Source: Tubiluchus corallicola (Eukaryota; Priapulida; Priapulimorpha; Priapulimorphida; Tubiluchidae). Taken from it: 64,000 bases of DNA. Positions within the stretch are counted from its first letter, which is position 1; each line of letters opens with the position of its first letter. This document shows, one piece after another, positions 36,198-49,340 of this stretch. Below the pieces are notes generated by a model. It was given only the letters and a program-made list of their open reading frames with translations, was not told the DNA's origin and did not search any database. The position numbers and the translations under genes are program-made. The stretch lies in assembly GCA_030141605.1 (NCBI GenBank), contig JAQGDQ010000117.1, positions 1 through 64,000 on the forward strand. The letters run 5' to 3'.

Positions 36198-36772
36198 TAC
36201 CTGTAGAATGACTGCCGCTGCTGTCGCCGGCAAATACGGGCCTGAGGATTCTGTACTGCTGCAGTGGATCTAGCTGTGGCTGGCACTGGTATAAGCGGAC
36301 AATCTATAACACAGTATTGTGGCTATGACGGCTGTTGCTGCTGTCATTAGCGTTGCCGCCACTATTGTTGTTGTTATTGTTTCTAGTATTGGATCATCTT
36401 CGTTTTTGTTTTTTTCACTATGATTTACGCCGTTATTATTAACTAAATTACGCACATGTATAGGAAGAATATAATGTAGGCGCATCGCTTCTCACATGAT
36501 TAACGTCTCACATGATCTCACAGAATGTACACCATTCTGTCTTCAGATAGCCCAAGTGATGAAAGTACAATATTCCGTCTTCAGATATAAAAAAGTGATA
36601 ACATGTCGTACTTAACATTAATAGTCTAATCTAAAATTATCACGTCTCTGATTGGTTAGTTTTATTTACCTATAATTGTGATCTGAAAACACCTATTTGC
36701 AAGCCCTAGGTTTTCGAAGTTATAAAAGATCTAGTACACTGTACTAGCTGAACTCAACGCTTTCAAGGTTAA
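36198..36772. other. No gene recognised
   Basis: Small clusters of GCTGCTGT and GTTGTT triplets; a 71-codon minus-strand frame is a product of them. Confidence 0.35.
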
Positions 36773-39695
36773 GCCCCGTTTAGATGACGAGTTTTGTCAC
36801 CAGACTTGTTTGTCAGCTTTAGTTTGTCGAACTAGTTCGATCGTGTAAACAATTTGTAACTAATGCCACATTGATACTAGCAGATTGATACCCCTTACTC
36901 GATTCTTGCCACCAGGTAAAATTTGATGTCGTGTAAACACGCTTCAGTTTTTAGTCACAGTTTTTGTTTGTCACTTTTAGTTTGACAATTTAAAATCTAA
37001 TAGTGTAAACGGAAAAGTTTAGACAATCAGTTTTTTCATCAAACTTATCTGTCAGTTTTAGTTTGTCAAACTAATTTGATCGTGTTTAACAAAGAAACTG
37101 ATAAACTTTTAATTTGACAAACAAAGCTCGACGAGATCAAACGGAATTTATCAAATAAAACCTGATTAACCGAAATCCAACAACCACTAACGTCCTTGAA
37201 GGACACTAAAAACAAAAAAATTCAAAATACATGCAGGTTTCGTGGAAGCCATAAATTAGATACTAAAATTTATGCTGTTTTATCTTTATAAGAAATTTAA
37301 ATTTCATATGATAGTGTAGTTTTATTATAACTTTATAATCATTAAACAGTACAGTTGGAATTATTGTATACTTCACAAAATAATGTTAGTTTTATAATTA
37401 TTTCATCCATCTTATAATCATTTCTCTGTAATCCGAACCAGACTGAAGGTCGAATTAAGTGTGCACGCAGTTTGCACGAGTGTTAAAGTGCAGATATTAT
37501 AGCTAACGTTAGAGTGCGCACGTTTAATAATCTGCAATTTGTTCTCATTGGAGCAAATCAAGTTGTTATTTCTAGAACATATTCTGATTCATTCGTAATT
37601 CTGTAACTTCTGCCATACAGATACTAGCTTGACACTTCGTGCTGAGTACTTTCTACCACGGTGTAAAAACGCGTCAGTTTTTAAGTTGATCGTTTTCGTT
37701 TATCAGTTTTAGTTTGACCGTTTAAGAACTGGTCGTGTAAATTAGATCTTGGCTCCTGTCCGACCAGAGTTTAGCCCAAGTCTTTGATGTGGCACAATGT
37801 GAAGCCAGTTTTTGTTAGCTTTTGGAAGCCTGAAAATGGCAACTATAGTGTACGTTGTTATTGCTAGACTAGGTTAGATTAGGTTGTGGCATTTGGCTCG
37901 GTTCCCCCAATCACTGCTTCGTAGTTGACGACTTAGCTTAATGTGTGTCTGGTGCGCCTTCATGCATTTGTAGAGCAAACTCTTTGAATCTGCGAGACTA
38001 TATAGAAATAAGCAGCTTATCAGCACATTATTTTTGACTAGATGCTAGCAAAAGAAAGGGTTATTTATAGATTAGATTTACATTAATGCCTTTGGTGACT
38101 TGCTTATTTGGTCATGGGCTCTCGTACTATAAGTTATCATTACTGATTTGAACTTCTTAATATACATAGCCCGAGCCGCATCTATTTCTGGTCACTTAAT
38201 TTGCAAACTTCTGATGTGATTTGTCGGCAGCAGATGACATTTTATAATTGTGTTACCGTTGCGTACTTACTGAACACGTCAGTCAAGCTGATCGTGTAAC
38301 ACTAAATTGAGAGTTCATGCTCAGTGACGTCCTCAGTTATTAGGCTCGTGTAAAAGAATCATTTCCGGTTGCAGGGTTTTCGCAGATAAAAAAGGATGAT
38401 GATCGAAAAAGAATTTAACGAGTAACTTCTCTCATTGAGTACCTGGCTTGTAAATGTAACGTATCTGTAAGCAATTCGGGAAGCTCAGTTTTACGGTAGG
38501 TAAGGTTACTTTAAACAAACTAATTAGCAAAAAAGTGCAAATAGTTGGGATGGCGCCACTGTTGTTCGTGGCCCAATAAGCAGCACACGTTACTGAAAGC
38601 GCAACACAAAGTCCACTAAGTAAGTAGTACCACACAAAACACGCTCAGTAGCAGATGAACTAAACTGTGGGAGACGTCATATCCTCGAGTTTGAAATGGG
38701 GAAATAGTGGTGTAACGAAGACAAAAAATGGACTACCCCAATTACCCATTCTTTTGCTAACTGGTTCGTTTGATACTACCATGCCTATGAATTTGCTGGG
38801 CTTCCCACGTAAGCTAAAGCTTGGTTTAACCTATTCGATCTCTATCCGAATTTGTCGGCCGACAAAGTCGAGTGTCGATCAGACAGTTTGCATTTACCTA
38901 GGAATTCAAGCATTGAACAATCTAAACATTGACGTCTGAAAATTTCGCATTATTTCAATGTTGCATTTGCTACATTTGCTTTTTATCCGAAATGCCACAA
39001 TTGATTACAATCACCAGTCGGCCAGGGCAGTTTTGTTCACATAACATAATTTTGCTATGGTTGTATGCTGTTGATTGTATGTAAACTTGTCATATATATA
39101 TTAATATTTACAAAATGAACAACATGAATAAATAAAATGTAATTTTTGTGTTGATTACTAAACGCCTTCAACCCTTCTCCACTTATCACTCACCCGCTTT
39201 TTTTCTCTCTCTCCCCCTCTCATCTCGCACGGTCTTTCCCTCTCGTCTTCCACTCTCGTCACCTTTGTGCCTGTCTCTCTCTCTCTCTCTCTCTCTCTGT
39301 CTCATCCTCTCCCTCACACTCTGTCCTTATTCCTTCTTTCTCCCTCTCTCCATCTTCCCCCTCTCATACACTCTTCCCCCTCTCTCTCTCTTTACGAGGG
39401 ACACCCACTCATCATACACTACACTAAACATAAATAGTTTAATGATCTTAATAATAAATAGCTGTAATTTGTCTTGTTTACACTACTTACTTTTCACATT
39501 CATTCATAATAGTCTATAAGTCTAAAATGAAAGCGAGATGTTTTTGTTATTATTAACTATAATTCCAAGAAGTCGGAAGACAGCCGGATGAAAAGTAGAG
39601 CTCCAGTTTTTCACCAGACTTCTTCAGATGAGTCGATCGACAAGTCGGATGTTTAATTTTCCCACAGTGCGATTTTGTCGGATCGTGTAAACGGC
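36773..39695. mobile_element. Candidate DNA element marked by recurring GATCGTGTAAAC motifs
   Basis: The left edge has GCCCCGTTTAGATGACGA (36773-36790). The reverse complement of the right edge has GCCGTTTACACGATCCGAC (about 39674-39692). Between them CGTGTAAAC-like motifs and TCAGTTTTAGTTTGTC-like blocks recur, densely at 36780-37110 and again at 37670-37740. No transposase was seen. A pyrimidine-rich (CT)n tract at 39180-39400 lies inside. The limits, and whether this is one element, are inferred. Confidence 0.3.
39180..39400 (+). repeat. Pyrimidine-rich tract with (CT)n core
   Basis: About 220 bp of almost pure C/T on the plus strand, with a (CT)n core at about 39273-39298. The long Ser/Leu/Pro-rich frame here is a by-product. 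Confidence 0.85.
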
Positions 39696-40330
39696 ATAAT
39701 GCTCTCATATACACTTCATGAGACAACATTTTCATTATTTTTGATCTTGTTTACCAAATATGAATTGCTTTTACATCCATTTAATCAATCAAACTGCTAC
39801 TTTGAAAATTCATTTTTATCTGTACTAAGATGTATAGTCTAGCATTTATGAGGCTACGGAAGTTGTATATTATATGTTCTAAAAAGGCTACTACAGTTTA
39901 GTTAGTTCTGGTTCAAATGGTTGTAATTTTCACAGTACATTACACTCCGCCTGCGAGTTAGCCCAGTATAAAAAGGGCTTGTGTCAGTCAGGAATAAAAA
40001 TAGAGACAGCTATTTTAGAACTCTTAAAACCAGATAATAAGCATAAAATGAAAGATGCTTCTCCACGGTAAAAGTAAAAAAGTCGATGAAAGGTAGGGCT
40101 TGAGGTTAATAAAAAACGGTACTTTTTCTACACGGGCCCTTCGTAGCAGAACTTTGTTGCTCTCCAGATTGGTAGACCTTTGTCATCAATTAATACTATA
40201 CTATTTACCAAAGCAATAATCGTCTTATACGTAATTTAAGACGGTCACACTAAACGTTCATAACAGGTGATGGGTTATCAGAAGCTGAAAACAAAAATTA
40301 GCTGAAGCACGAGAAATCAAATTAGCTCAC
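39696..40330. other. No gene recognised
   Basis: AT-rich DNA; nothing supported. Confidence 0.35.
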
Positions 40331-40468
40331 CGGTGGAATTTCAAAGTTGTAGTTACCGGAACCGGAACTAGATCGTCGTCGATCTGTACACGATTCTCTT
40401 CTTGCAAACACTGCTTGCGAACTTGCAACTTCCATAGTGTGTAGATTAGTTGCTGCGTTCATCTCCAT
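40331..40468 (-). CDS. Candidate orphan first coding exon
   Basis: On the minus strand an ATG at 40468 opens 46 codons that end exactly at a good donor, CCACCG|GTGAGC. The peptide has a basic, Ser-rich centre (R-R-R-S-S-S-G-S-G) that resembles a kinase target, then N-Y-N-F-E-I-P-P. No continuation exon was identified in the next 10 kb downstream on that strand and no family was recognised, so this may be a chance frame. Confidence 0.2.
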
Positions 40469-40739
40469 TAATATAGTGGTTGCAAATGCTGTAGCAACGA
40501 CGATGTTGTTGATGATGCGTCTGTTTTTGCGTTTTTGCGGTTGTGATGTAGGTTTTATCACCCAATCACTTCTCAAATACAATGAATTACACGTTCTGGT
40601 TTAAGAATGTCGTACTCGTGACTATGCTGCTGATTTCATTTATAAAAAAGATTATTCAGACAGTTTATCGTGCAAGCGAGATAGAGAAAAGCCTTTCACC
40701 ACAGTTTAAGAGCAATTGATATTACGATAACAGAAAGCT

Positions 40740-41770
40740 GATGTTATGCCTGCTGGAATGGCAGGTCTAACTCAAATTTCTAATGTTATGTCTGCTACAA
40801 TACTACTTTCAACACAGAATGCCGATGTTATGTTTGCTACAATGCTACTTTTAACTCAGAATGCCGATGTTATGTCTGCTACAATGGCACATCTAACTCC
40901 AAATGCTAATATCATATCTGCTACAATGCCACATCTAACTCCAAATGCTAATGTTATATCTGTTACAATGCCACATCTAACTTCAAATGCTAATGTCATA
41001 TCTGCTACAATGCCACATCTAACTCCAAATGCTAATGTCATATCTGCTACAATGCCACATCTAACTCCAAATGCTAATGTCATATCTGCTACAATGCCAC
41101 ATCTAACTCCAAATGCTAATGTTATATCTGTTACAATGCCACATCTAACTCCAAATGCTAATGTTATATCTGTTACAATGCCACATTTAACTTCAAATGC
41201 TAATGTCATATCTGCTACAATGCCATTTCTAACTCCAAATGCTGATGTATGTCTGCTACAATATCACGTCTAACTCAAGATGCTGATGTATGTCTTCTAC
41301 AATGTGACGTTTAACTCAAGATGCTGATGTTATGTCTTCTACAATGTGACGTTTAACTCACTATGTACATGTTACTTTTGCTGCAATGCCACATCTAAAT
41401 TAAAAGTGTAGATGTTATGTGTGCTAGAGTGGCGCCTATAGCTCAAAATACTCAAAATGCAGATGTTATGTCTGCCAAAATATCACATCTAACTCAAAAT
41501 GCTAATGTTTTTTCTGTTACAACGGCACATCTAGCTCAACACGTAGATGCTATTTTTGCTGCAATCCCACATCTAATCTTCAAAATGCAGATGTTATTTT
41601 TGGTACAATTAACTTAAAAATAACATGTTGTGTGTGTCACAGTGCCACACCTGACTCAAAATGCTGATGCTATGTCTGCTACAATGCTATTACAGCCACC
41701 CAAAACATATTGAATCACCCACCGCGTCAGCCCTATCTAACTCAAAATACTGATGCTATGTCGGGTGTTA
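40740..41770. repeat. 42-bp minisatellite, open on both strands in its core
   Basis: About 24 units of a 42-bp repeat (core TCTGCTACAATGCCACATCT, then AACTCCAAATGCTAATG). Units at about 40870-41240 are nearly identical, while units towards both ends are increasingly diverged and partly deleted. Because 42 is a multiple of three, the plus strand has a 175-codon frame of a 14-residue repeat (N-V-I-S-A-T-M-P-H-L-T-P-N-A) and the minus strand a 117-codon frame (G-I-V-A-D-M-T-L-A-F-G-V-R-C). Neither has a recognisable domain, signal peptide or splice context. Confidence 0.9.
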
Positions 41771-44480
41771 TGCTATGTATGCGTAGTGTTAATACAACTG
41801 CTGTTCTCAATCAATAATAGGTGCTACAAAAATCATAATTTAGTACATCTGTAATTTCTGTATATATGCGTACTGTGCGTACATATTCTCTTACGGCTAC
41901 AATACTACATAACATGATTATATGCGCAATGGGGTAAACTGATTACAGGACGCATGACTGTCAAATGCTGCGTTGAATGTATTTATGAAACAAATTACAG
42001 TATGTGCTCCAGGGAAAATTCAGTTAGACTAAATGTTTATGGGACGGTAACAAAATTTGTCGTTTGTAATTTGCTTGGCTTATGTACGAAGCTCTTACTA
42101 GATGCTGAACGAATTTACGAAGCTTATACATCTCTTCCATTTCCTCAGAGGAAACACTTGGCATTAAGTGCTTTCTTGCGACTCTAGATAATCACTGGAA
42201 GAGATTTGCTCGAGGAAATGCGCCATTGCTGGGAAAAATTGCAGAAAAATCATAATAATTGCTTTAGAAATTTTTAGTGAATAAACCAGGGGGGAAAACT
42301 TTTTTTGCGCGTCAGATTTAAAGTACTTAATTTGTACTTTACTGTAGTGCGATGCATGTGAATTTATCACCAAGTATTCTGATTTCCAATTGTGCAGAAA
42401 AAGCTTTTGTAGTTTGCAGACTACTACTACTTGACTCGCGTATGACGTCACAGTTTAAGAAAAACCTTTTCTGGGTAAAAAAATCCGTTGCAGACACAGA
42501 CTTAGTTGCGCAAGCGCTTCCTCATAAATATGTGGTTGCAGATTTGCTCTGACTGCAATTCTCGAATGAATTCTGACTCACTGACTGATACTCTCAGGAA
42601 ACCTACACAATAGGAAAGTTCTACAGAGAGGCATGTTCTTCGCAATAATAGTATAAATTAACATACATAAGAGTATAAGTATATAGCTCAAAACACGAAT
42701 TTCATATTTAGCTATGTGCTACGGCTCAACAAAAAACAGTTTTTTCCATTGTTTTATTAAAACGATAGAGCGTTTTAATTATTTTTTACTTTGCAAATGG
42801 CTTCACAATTCGAATAACAATATCTTGGTTCTAATGTCAAACCTAATTATTCTCGAGCAGCAATATTTAATTTTCTTCCGTGTTTATGCAAAAACTTGAT
42901 GAAAGCCGTAGGCTTAATCAAAAATGAAAACACTAAAGTTTTGATGAGAAGGGAATTTCCTTCACAGTTTTAGCACTTCTTAGTTAATCTCATCAACTAA
43001 GAAAATAAACGTTCTTGAGAATCCTGCAGTTTATAAATTTTACAGGCGCATGGATTTTAAACTCCTTTGACTGGTAAACAAGGTAATATTGGCAGTATAT
43101 GTCAGAAGTGCTAAAAGACTCCAATAATATCATGATTGAAAGATTATATCTCAAAACAAAAGATTTTGCCATACTAAATAAATCGCGTCAGCTTTCTGTT
43201 TTTTAACCATTTGATTCTATGCAATTGTAAACGACGCACTCTGCGATTTGCGTTTTTGCTTTTCAAGCTCATTAGTATTACAGTACAATGTACAAGCAAC
43301 TCATGAACAGTATATTACACAAATATCGTCTATCTCACTTGCACCGTCGTTTTCTGTATTACAGTATCTAAAATTAGCATCTTTTTTCACATTTCACCAG
43401 TTAACCTTTTGTTTTACAGGCTTATATGGAATAACTGCAGAGAGATTTTACACTTACACGCCGCAATAATTATCTGTAGCATCCTCTTATATTATAATTT
43501 ATAATCAAGCAACATTAAACAATAAAAATGCACAGTCACGATTGCGCCATAATTATAATGAAGAACTTTGAAACACGCAAGTGTCTCCCGTTTTCTAGGA
43601 AATTTCGCTATTAATTTCTGCAACGGCAACAGCGTTTTTCACAAAAACATAAACTATTCACACGAAAAAGACGCGCGAATGCACGATAAGATGTAATCCG
43701 CCACAATAAAGTTATTTTGACTTTAGAATTTTGAAAAGTACGTGTACGAGTGCTAACAAGCGCACGAAGACATAAAAACCGCTTTGTGAGGACTTTCTAT
43801 GTTTTTGTAGCCTTCCACACTGCAAAAAGAAAATGCTGATTTCTAGAATTTACACTAGCAACGCATGCCTAGATGTATGTCACGCGCGCTGACTCTCTTT
43901 AGGCAGCCTTTTGAATCAATATGAGAGATTCTGCAAATGACAGAGTCAGATTCTTATATGAATCCTAATTGAAGCCTGCACGGTGTGCGCTCTTCAAATT
44001 GTATCCAATTTAGCACTGTTATTGTTCTAATGTAGTTCAGTCCTATGCAGCAGCTAGACCGATTTGTGAGAATTTAGACTTTGACTTCTATACCTGTTCA
44101 GCTTTAATAGAAATTTTAAATAAAAGCCTCTTGTGTTTCTTCATGCTCCGTGCGGGCGGAAAATTGGAAAGCGATTTCCGCGATTATTTTAAATTTTCTC
44201 GTCAATAAAGCTGAATTAAAAACTTTTGTGCCCATGCCTACGGCAAATGATTATCTGGTTTCTTGATAGTTTGAATTATCAGACAGTTCGAGCTGAGAAT
44301 ATGACGGTTTGAACACATCTAATGTCCTGTCGGTCACACAGCTACCGGTCAAGCTCAGAAACACTTTGTAACTTGAAATCGTATGTTGCAGCTCCAAAAA
44401 TTAGTGTCTGGAAACTTAGTGGCTTGAGTTAGCTTAAAGCACAAGAAAATACTCTTCATAAATAAAGCTCAAAAATTGGA
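41771..44480. other. No gene recognised
   Basis: Several frames of 60-95 codons without recognisable motifs (for example 41954-42187 and 42164-42451). Nothing could be supported. Confidence 0.35.
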
Positions 44481-44483
44481 TGT

Positions 44484-44561
44484 GAAATTTTATATCACTT
44501 ACATGTCTTATTGCCTAAAAAAATCGTCTTGAAATTTTATATCACTTACATATCTTATTGC
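44484..44561 (+). repeat. Short direct duplication
   Basis: A 31-bp unit (GAAATTTTATATCACTTACA and following) at 44484-44514 is repeated at 44531-44561 with one mismatch, a period of 47 bp. Confidence 0.8.
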
Positions 44562-45004
44562 GTATGAGCTTGCGTTACCAGTAACGCTGTATAAAACTTA
44601 TAAATTCAAACTCTCGCGATGACCTTTAGGAGCAGCCATCCATTTTGAAGGTAAGTAAATTGTTTGAAACAAGTCTAGACAATACTGCGTAAGGTTCGAA
44701 AAAATAATTAGAGCATTCGTCATTAAAATCAATAACATGTTTTTGGTGAACCAGTGCATGGTGCTCAATTGGATGACGGTATAGTGCCGTTTTACCAGGC
44801 GCGAATATTTTAAATTATTGGGAATTTTCTTTTCCAATTGCATAAGTTTTTGAAACAGGCATGAGTAATACAAAGTATTACAACTCTGCATGAGATAGAC
44901 TCAGGGATGTACTTTTCAATTTCCTTTTCTCCTCCTTTAACGTTTGAAAGTTCCAAAGTTCAAGCTACGTTAGCTTGAAGATTCGACTTCAGAGTTAGGA
45001 AGGG
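44562..45004. other. No gene recognised
   Basis: A 97-codon minus-strand frame at 44598-44891 has no recognisable domain. Confidence 0.35.
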
Positions 45005-45228
45005 TGACGTCTAGAGGTCAGTTAGTGTCAGAAGGTTTGACGTATCAAAATTTAGTGTTTGGAGATGTAATGTTTCATGCTCAGTCAGTAAGTGTCTGGA
45101 GGTGTGACTTTCACACCTCAGTCAGTGCATGGACGTGCAACGTTTCAAGATCAGTAAGTGTCTGGAGGTGTGGCGCTTCATGATCAGTCAGTGAATGGAG
45201 ATGTAACGTTTCAAGGTCAGTAAGAAAA
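45005..45228 (+). repeat. ~33-bp tandem repeat
   Basis: About six diverged units contain CAGTCAGTRAGTGTCTGGA, GGTGTGACGTTTCA or close variants. The GGAGRTG core recurs at about 45061, 45098, 45131, 45164 and 45197. One unit contains the perfect hairpin GGTGTGA-CTT-TCACACC. Confidence 0.8.
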
Positions 45229-45942
45229 CAAGAAAAGAAGAATGACACAACGAGGTTATAAAAAGCCTACTGCACTGTGTTCAGTCGTTTCCTGAGTTTT
45301 TCTCATTTCTGGTATTTGTATCTTTAGCGTGCTTTACTGGATCATTCCATCTCCGTTCCTTGTTGCTACCCGGTGAAGTCTCCTAGCCTGTTATGCAACT
45401 GAATTAGATCATCTAGCACGCCATGCACATCCCTTGTACTTGTTGTAATTAAATTACATAGTGTTCATTCTCATTACCCGCTTTGTCTCTGGAGTCTTGA
45501 AACTAAAACTAGAATGCTAACTTACTCGTGAACTTGCCATGATTACCCTAAAACTAATCATCAGAGGTGCCTAATTTTAGACGAATTTATACATCTCTAT
45601 TTGACTGTTTTCCTGTTTATAATTCGAAACGCATTCCAGATTAGAGCTAACTGTATATTTTTCAAGCCTCTGGGAGCAAGGACAAGTGAAAGATCAGCTG
45701 CAGCTAAGCTCCTGATAAGCAAGAGATGCCATCAGAATTCGAAATGCATACGTTTGCCGGAAAAATTTGCGCGACTCGTTTCTTCCATCACATTTCATTA
45801 GATTACTCGTGTTAATAGCGATCAAGACGCGAATTCAGCTAGTAGCAGTTAAGTGACAGTTATCTTCTTCTAAAGGACCTGTGTATGATTAACTTGTTCT
45901 TCGTAACATTATACCGGTAACGCAACCCGCGCAATAGAGACG
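45229..45942. other. No gene recognised
   Basis: Nothing could be supported; a 66-codon frame at 45601-45801 has no recognisable motif. Confidence 0.35.
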
Positions 45943-45979
<37 letters not shown>

Positions 45980-45993
45980 CGTGCGTGCGTACG

Positions 45994-46029
<36 letters not shown>

Positions 46030-46053
46030 TACGTGCGTGCGTGCGTGTGTGTG

Positions 46054-46105
<52 letters not shown>

Positions 46106-46132
46106 GGCGGGCGGGCGGTCGGGCGGGCGTGC
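45943..46132 (+). repeat. Compound (GT)n/(GTGC)n microsatellite
   Basis: Alternating (GT)n and (GTGC)n blocks end in a (GGGC)n stretch. The Cys/Val/Arg-Ala frames on both strands are artefacts. Alternating purine-pyrimidine of this length favours left-handed DNA. Confidence 0.97.
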
Positions 46133-49100
46133 GTCCACCCATTCGAAAAAGGTTAATATAGTACAGTTCTGTTTTAAGTGCAAGCTTGGTGACAAGGTTT
46201 TCGTTCTTCAAGGAACAGCTTAGCATTTCACGAGACAACATGTTAGCTAGCGGTGCAGTCCGAAGCCTAGGCAGTCTGATGCTTAAGGATATCGGACCTG
46301 GCCGTTTTGGTGGTTTTGTGAAGGTGTTAAAAGTATACAGATGTCCAGTTGCTACTAAAGTGTTTCACCACTTAAAACCATGTAAAAACATTCCACAACA
46401 CGATAGATTTCGAGTGATTTTAGTCTTGGTAAAACAGGTGGTCTGATAGAGACAGCATTTGCAATAAAATGTCATGCAAATGTTTTTACCATGGTTTCTT
46501 CAATTAAAAATAATTAACAATTTCGCAGATTGGCAAACTGTTGCTTGAGCAGTAATTTTTTTATTACAGTAAACTAGGGTTGCGATTATTAATGTTAATC
46601 CGTGTTTACGTACGTAATTAGCAGGAATTGTTTCATGATTACTGAAGATTTAATTAGAATTTGACTGCTTAAAATTGTAACTATGTTTAAAGTTAATTGT
46701 TTAACTGCTTAACCGCCTGCAAAACAACAGTTTAACTTCAAGATGAGAAACGTGACATGGTTTATTAGCATTAAAATAGTATTGACTTAAAATTTATCAC
46801 GGAATGTTTTATGAAAAGAAATCCGACTTGTAATTACAAATTTCAAACTACAAACTTAAATTAATTAAGCCTAATTGTGAAACATTATATATACGAATTG
46901 ACACCATTGTGGTTATCGTAAATATTTATTTTTCAAACATAAATATTAATTAACTTATTTATTTATTTCGTCTAAAATTTTGATTTGTAGTAACACCAAC
47001 AGTCTTACATATATTTTGATTGCTATGGTGTAATTCAGTCTTTGAAGATGCTGTCATGTTTCCTATGTTGCAATGTGTTTTGTGGACTTGAGTTTCGTGG
47101 CTGGCGCTAATAAGCTTCTAAGAACAACGGATCAATTGAAAATCTTGAATTCTTTATTAATTGGCGATCTTATTTCTGCACTAACTGGTTTTCTTTTAAA
47201 TTGTATTGGTAATACTAATACTTCGCATCATTGGATATCACTATAATGGCTTTATTTCCCTTGCGTCAAAAGGCCTAGGCACTTTACTGATTCTTTTTGT
47301 GCTCGCATTGATACTCTTGTATCAGTTAACCCATGAGCGGTGGACAGACAGCTAGGACGGGGCTCTAGATTTTAATATTATTCTGTTAGTATTGTTCCTG
47401 GCATTTTGATACAAGAATTAAAATATTTGCTGTTGCTCCCTTTAGCACAAGCTCGCCTGTAAAAATTTCCCGTAAGCCAGCGGTATTTTTCACAAAGGAA
47501 AGCTAGTCATTCCATCAGGTAAACAGAAAATGAGATCAAATTTAAAACCTCCTAGATTCAGTTATAACCCAATCATCTAAACATGATGTTCTCCAGGTTT
47601 GAGTTGGCTCTCCACCATAGCTGGTTACGTTTTCGGGTTTTTAGTCCTTTTTCGTTTAACTATTAGCGTACCTCAAAATCTTTAGTAGGCAAAAGTGGGT
47701 CATATTAGTCTTGCCTTTCCCAAGTGCAGAATTTTCCTAAAACTCTTTTGTACAATTTCCTTGAAGTGTTCCCATCTTAAGAAAATTCAGCACGGAATGT
47801 TAGTAGATATATTCGTGTGGCGTGTTCAGCACGGCAAATTCTCGACTGTCTAATTATTACAATAAAAATACGTCAAAGGAAACGACAGCTTTTTTTTCTT
47901 GTTTTTTGTTTGTTTTATAGTCCTTTACTGTGGCTCGACGATTTCAACTAATAACATTAACGACAAAGCCAATCTTACTGACACTTGCCAAATTTCAGCT
48001 TTATTGCAGCCTTACAGGATGTGCGTGAAAGGTTTCCATTTTTTGATTGCAAGTCAAATGTGAGCGTGAAACTGAAATTATTGGTCATTTTGTTGTCAGA
48101 GTTTCAACTCGCGAGAACTTTTCATATAAATGCAGTGTGCATCTTCGCAATAATAAAATGATTTCATGAAAAGTAGCGTTACTGTCATAACCACCACATT
48201 AAGCATTATTTCAGAAGTCACCAAATTTAAACTTAGAGAAGAAAGATTTTTTGAAGACTTCAGCAAGCTAGTTCACTTTGTGCTTTCAGCCCATCCCACG
48301 CCCTGTTCCTATCGCTTCCATTGCTTATACACCATAAACACTAGGGTGTGTTTTGTATAGTCCAGCTTTCTTTGTTTCACCAGTAACACGTCCTTGTTTC
48401 GGTGAGGAGTCTGCAGCCTCATAAAATAATTAGCAAAGATAGTGAAATAATTCGTGCACAAGAATATGTTGCTTTAAAACACATCAGCTAAAAGCTATTC
48501 CGAAGAAATGTATTTTGATTAAAATACGTAGAATGAGCACTGGTAGTCCGAGCACTTATGTGCAAACAAAATGAAGACAAAACATAAGAAATTCATTTTC
48601 ACACAAGTGATAATTTGCAGCATGTATCAATCCATGAAACTAAATGTATAAACAATGTGGGAAAGGCAACTAACATACAGTTTTTTACTTTGTTCCCTAT
48701 ATGAAGTGAAATATTTACCTTTAATGGCAGATTGTAGACTGCAGTAGAGTTATTTTACTAGAACAATATGTCGCGTTACTTTTTTTACTATAGTTGTCTT
48801 TATATTTTCGCTGTGACTGCATTAATTTTACTTGGAAGCCCACATTATAGATGTAATTAAAATTGTAATTTCAACTAAATCTAACACACTTCAATTTGTC
48901 TCATCGTAAGCTATCATTTGACTAAGCAATGGCCAACAAACATACTCATAAAAAATCTTTAATATGGATTTACAGCATCATCACGCATGCCCCTGGTATT
49001 AGCCCCACCTTACTACATGCCAATGATTACTATTCAAATTTGAAAATTTGAAAAGAGTGAGTATACAGAAATTTTGGATTTCACGTGTTAAAAGTGAAGG

Positions 49101-49284
49101 GCCCAGTAACACGCAGCGACATTGGCTTTTTTTCTTTTCTAACCAATTTTAACTGACATTGCTGTGTTTGGGGTTGAATTCAGCTCATATGTGCACCAGG
49201 AAGGGCTCTTCCTTTCGAAAACATCTTATTTGACATAAGGGGGAGGGATAACAATACTGTTTTTATCTGCATCTATGCTTTTAT
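46133..49284. other. No gene recognised
   Basis: Strongly AT-rich in 46500-47000. No motifs, repeats or convincing frames were found. Confidence 0.35.
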
Positions 49285-49340
49285 AACCCCCCTCTCTCTC
49301 TCTTTCCTCTCTTTCTCTCTCTCTCTCTCCCTCTCTTTGT
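49285..49340 (+). repeat. (CT)n tract
   Basis: A C/T-only run with a CTCTCT core. Confidence 0.9.

Noticed and set aside
40746-41273. Repetitive 14-residue-repeat protein
   Set aside because: Both strands are equally open, edges decay with stops, and there is no signal or splice context; minisatellite is the simpler reading.
45860-46241. Arg/Ala/Thr/His- and Cys/Val-rich frames on both strands
   Set aside because: Artefacts of the (GT)n/(GTGC)n microsatellite.
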